From assembly GCA_012513545.1 (NCBI GenBank), contig JAAZCB010000203.1, positions 1 through 25,163 on the forward strand: DNA of 25,163 bases. Direction: 5' to 3'. Positions within the stretch are counted from its first letter, which is position 1, and the number at the start of each line of letters is the position of its first letter. The notes beneath the pieces are model-generated. The model made no database searches and was not told where the DNA came from. It saw nothing but the letters and a program-made list of their open reading frames with translations. Made by a program: the position numbers and the translations under genes. Positions 23,853 to 25,163 of this stretch are shown here, piece after piece. Source of the stretch: Clostridiaceae bacterium (GTDB taxonomy: Bacteria; Bacillota_A; Clostridia; Acetivibrionales; Acetivibrionaceae).

Positions 23853-24643
23853 TCAAAATATGTCTTGATCCTGGTCACGGAGGAAATGACAGGTCAAACA
23901 AAGGTCCAACTGGCTACATCGAAGCTGACGGTATGCTCGATTTGGTTTTAAAACTAAGGATTGAACTAATTTCAACTGGAGCTTTTGAAGTATTATTAAC
24001 AAGAGATAAAGACATGAGTGTTGGAGTTCGTAGACGTGGCGAAATGGCTGCCGAATGGAAGGCCGACATGTTTATATCAGAACATAGTAATGCAACTGGA
24101 TGGTCCGTAAATACCACAAAAACAGGTTCTGATGTATTTTATTCTGTGGATTTACCTGGGGATAAAACTTTGGCAAATATTTTTGCAAAAGCTGTATCCG
24201 AATCAATGGGAACAAAAAATAATGGCGGAAGAACATGGGAATCAAAGAATTATCCTGGAGAAGATTATCTTGGAGTTATAGATGCTGCTCAAGATGGCGG
24301 TGTTCCACATATATTTTTGATTGAAAATGGATTTCATGATCATAAAGATGATGAAGCGAAATTAAAAAATCCTGATATAAGAACCGCTATTGCAAAAGCT
24401 CAGGCAAAAGTTATATGTGAGTTTTATAATGTTGAATATCCAAAGAAAGAAGGAATCAAAATGAGAGAACTACAACAATGGGAAAAAAATGTTATTGACG
24501 AGTGTATAAAAAAAGGAATAATAAATCAGCCTGAAAAATGGAAAAACACACCGCCAGATGAAAAAATGAGTGTCATCAATACTTTGAGTATGATGAATAA
24601 CTTATATAACTCAATCATGAACAAAATAAAGGAGGAAAAATAA
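23849..24643 (+). CDS. N-acetylmuramoyl-L-alanine amidase endolysin
   Basis: This is a 264-residue lysin. ATG 23849 has a GGGAGGTG site, so a longer frame opening at 23813 is not used. Residues 1-190 are a zinc amidase of the Amidase_3 type: H10 in LDPGHGG, E25 in YIEADG, H79 in SEHSNATG, and the catalytic E159 in LIENGFHD. It cuts the bond between N-acetylmuramic acid and L-alanine. After a linker rich in Lys and Pro comes a C-terminal helical domain (205-264: MRELQQWEKNVIDECIKK and EKMSVINTLSMMNNLY), probably cell wall binding. An internal ATG at 24461 with a good ribosome binding site could make this domain on its own, as is known for some clostridial endolysins. Confidence 0.95.
   Translation: MIKICLDPGHGGNDRSNKGPTGYIEADGMLDLVLKLRIELISTGAFEVLLTRDKDMSVGVRRRGEMAAEWKADMFISEHSNATGWSVNTTKTGSDVFYSVDLPGDKTLANIFAKAVSESMGTKNNGGRTWESKNYPGEDYLGVIDAAQDGGVPHIFLIENGFHDHKDDEAKLKNPDIRTAIAKAQAKVICEFYNVEYPKKEGIKMRELQQWEKNVIDECIKKGIINQPEKWKNTPPDEKMSVINTLSMMNNLYNSIMNKIKEEK
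24450..24463 (+). promoter_or_regulatory. Internal RBS and start for the endolysin C-terminal domain
   Basis: AAGGA at 24450-24454 is 6 nt before an in-frame ATG at 24461 (codon 205). The site lies exactly at the junction between catalytic and binding domains and would give a 60-residue product. Secondary starts at this place are known in clostridial endolysins, where the extra binding domains join the full-length enzyme. Here it is inferred from position and spacing. Confidence 0.55.
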
Positions 24644-25163
24644 ATGAACAAATTTTCAAAAAGGCAAGAACACGAAATTAATAACATATCAAACCCAACA
24701 CAAGAAGCTAAACTTGGAACAAAACTCAATGAAATAATAGCACTTTTAAATGCCACAGCTCCTAAAGGTATAACTCCTGGGACACCAGTCAACGCTGCAG
24801 CCGCAAATACAACTTTAACAATTAGTGGTCCGGTAGCTGATGGCGAAACAGTTGTAATTGGCGATGATATTTACGAATTTGTAGCAAATGCTAACGGTGA
24901 AACATCCAGCCCCTTATATTTCCCAGTTGATATATTTAAGTATACAACTCAGTCCGCCGGAACACTAAAAGTCGATATACAACCAATAGCCGGTGACACC
25001 ATGACTATCGGCGGAAAAGAATATATATTTGTTCCCGATGGAACCGCTAATGCAGATGGTGAAATATCTATTGGTACTGATATAGATACTGCCCAGGCTA
25101 ATATTGTAGCAGCTATAAATGGAGCTGAAGGTTCATTTAATACTCCAAACGCTAAAGTATCCA
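24644..25163 (+). CDS. Repeat-containing fibre-like protein (5' part, truncated by window end)
   Basis: An open frame begins at ATG 24644, directly after the endolysin stop, with AAAGGAGG about 9 nt before it, and runs open to the window end (173 residues seen). The first 40 residues are helical (KFSKRQEHEINNISNPTQEA, NEIIALLN). Two related beta units follow: residues about 58-83 contain GETVVIGDDIYEFVANA and about 110-145 contain GDTMTIGGKEYIFVPDG. The shared pattern is GD/E-x-[VM]-x-IG-x-x-x-Y-x-F. This repeat type is seen in phage fibre and surface-decorating proteins, so a receptor-binding or decorating role is possible. More repeats may follow beyond the window. Confidence 0.65.
   Translation, partial: MNKFSKRQEHEINNISNPTQEAKLGTKLNEIIALLNATAPKGITPGTPVNAAAANTTLTISGPVADGETVVIGDDIYEFVANANGETSSPLYFPVDIFKYTTQSAGTLKVDIQPIAGDTMTIGGKEYIFVPDGTANADGEISIGTDIDTAQANIVAAINGAEGSFNTPNAKVS

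Overview
The window is the late structural and lysis block of a tailed, siphovirus-type phage or prophage of a low-GC Firmicute, most likely a Clostridia-class host. The base composition is strongly A/T-rich, arginine is mostly AGA, the ribosome binding sites are AGGAGG-type, and the head, tail and lysis proteins have the organisation of HK97-fold siphoviruses. I see no integrase, repressor or replication gene, so temperate versus lytic lifestyle cannot be decided here. No tRNA, rRNA, CRISPR array or insertion sequence is visible.

Layout on the + strand: an intergenic leader with a terminator-like stem and a large 22-bp-armed hairpin (1-197); a packaging module with a small-terminase-like protein, a HTH plus calcineurin-type phosphoesterase, a 29-residue membrane peptide, an HNH nuclease and a gp6-like connector (198-2583); large terminase at 3924-5672, surrounded by five small genes that share an N-terminal tag of the form H-x-G-[IV]-L-G-M-K-W-G-[IV]-R-[KR] but have unrelated bodies (2601-3915 and 5688-7295); portal and a fused prohead protease plus major capsid protein (7331-10325); head-tail joining proteins (10351-10963); major tail tube protein with a C-terminal Ig-like domain (10977-11933); two tail assembly chaperone genes and a gp10-like protein (11999-13311); a 1944-residue tape measure (13308-19142); distal tail protein, tail endopeptidase-family protein and two tip genes (19144-22751); then holin, a 40-residue ORF and an amidase endolysin (23291-24643), and the start of a repeat-containing fibre-like gene cut by the window end.

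One region breaks the pattern. Between the tail and lysis genes (22750-23233) lies a divergent minus-strand cassette with its own strong promoter, two small genes (a two-helix membrane protein and a peptide with a double-glycine-type leader) and its own intrinsic terminator. It looks like an independently expressed 'moron', possibly a bacteriocin and immunity pair.

The two observations I consider most worth follow-up are the five-member GMKWG tag family, which looks like a shared targeting tag on variable cargo around the terminase and portal genes, and the minus-strand double-glycine cassette. Nested in-frame translation starts, with good ribosome binding sites, in the capsid fusion and in the endolysin are further testable features.
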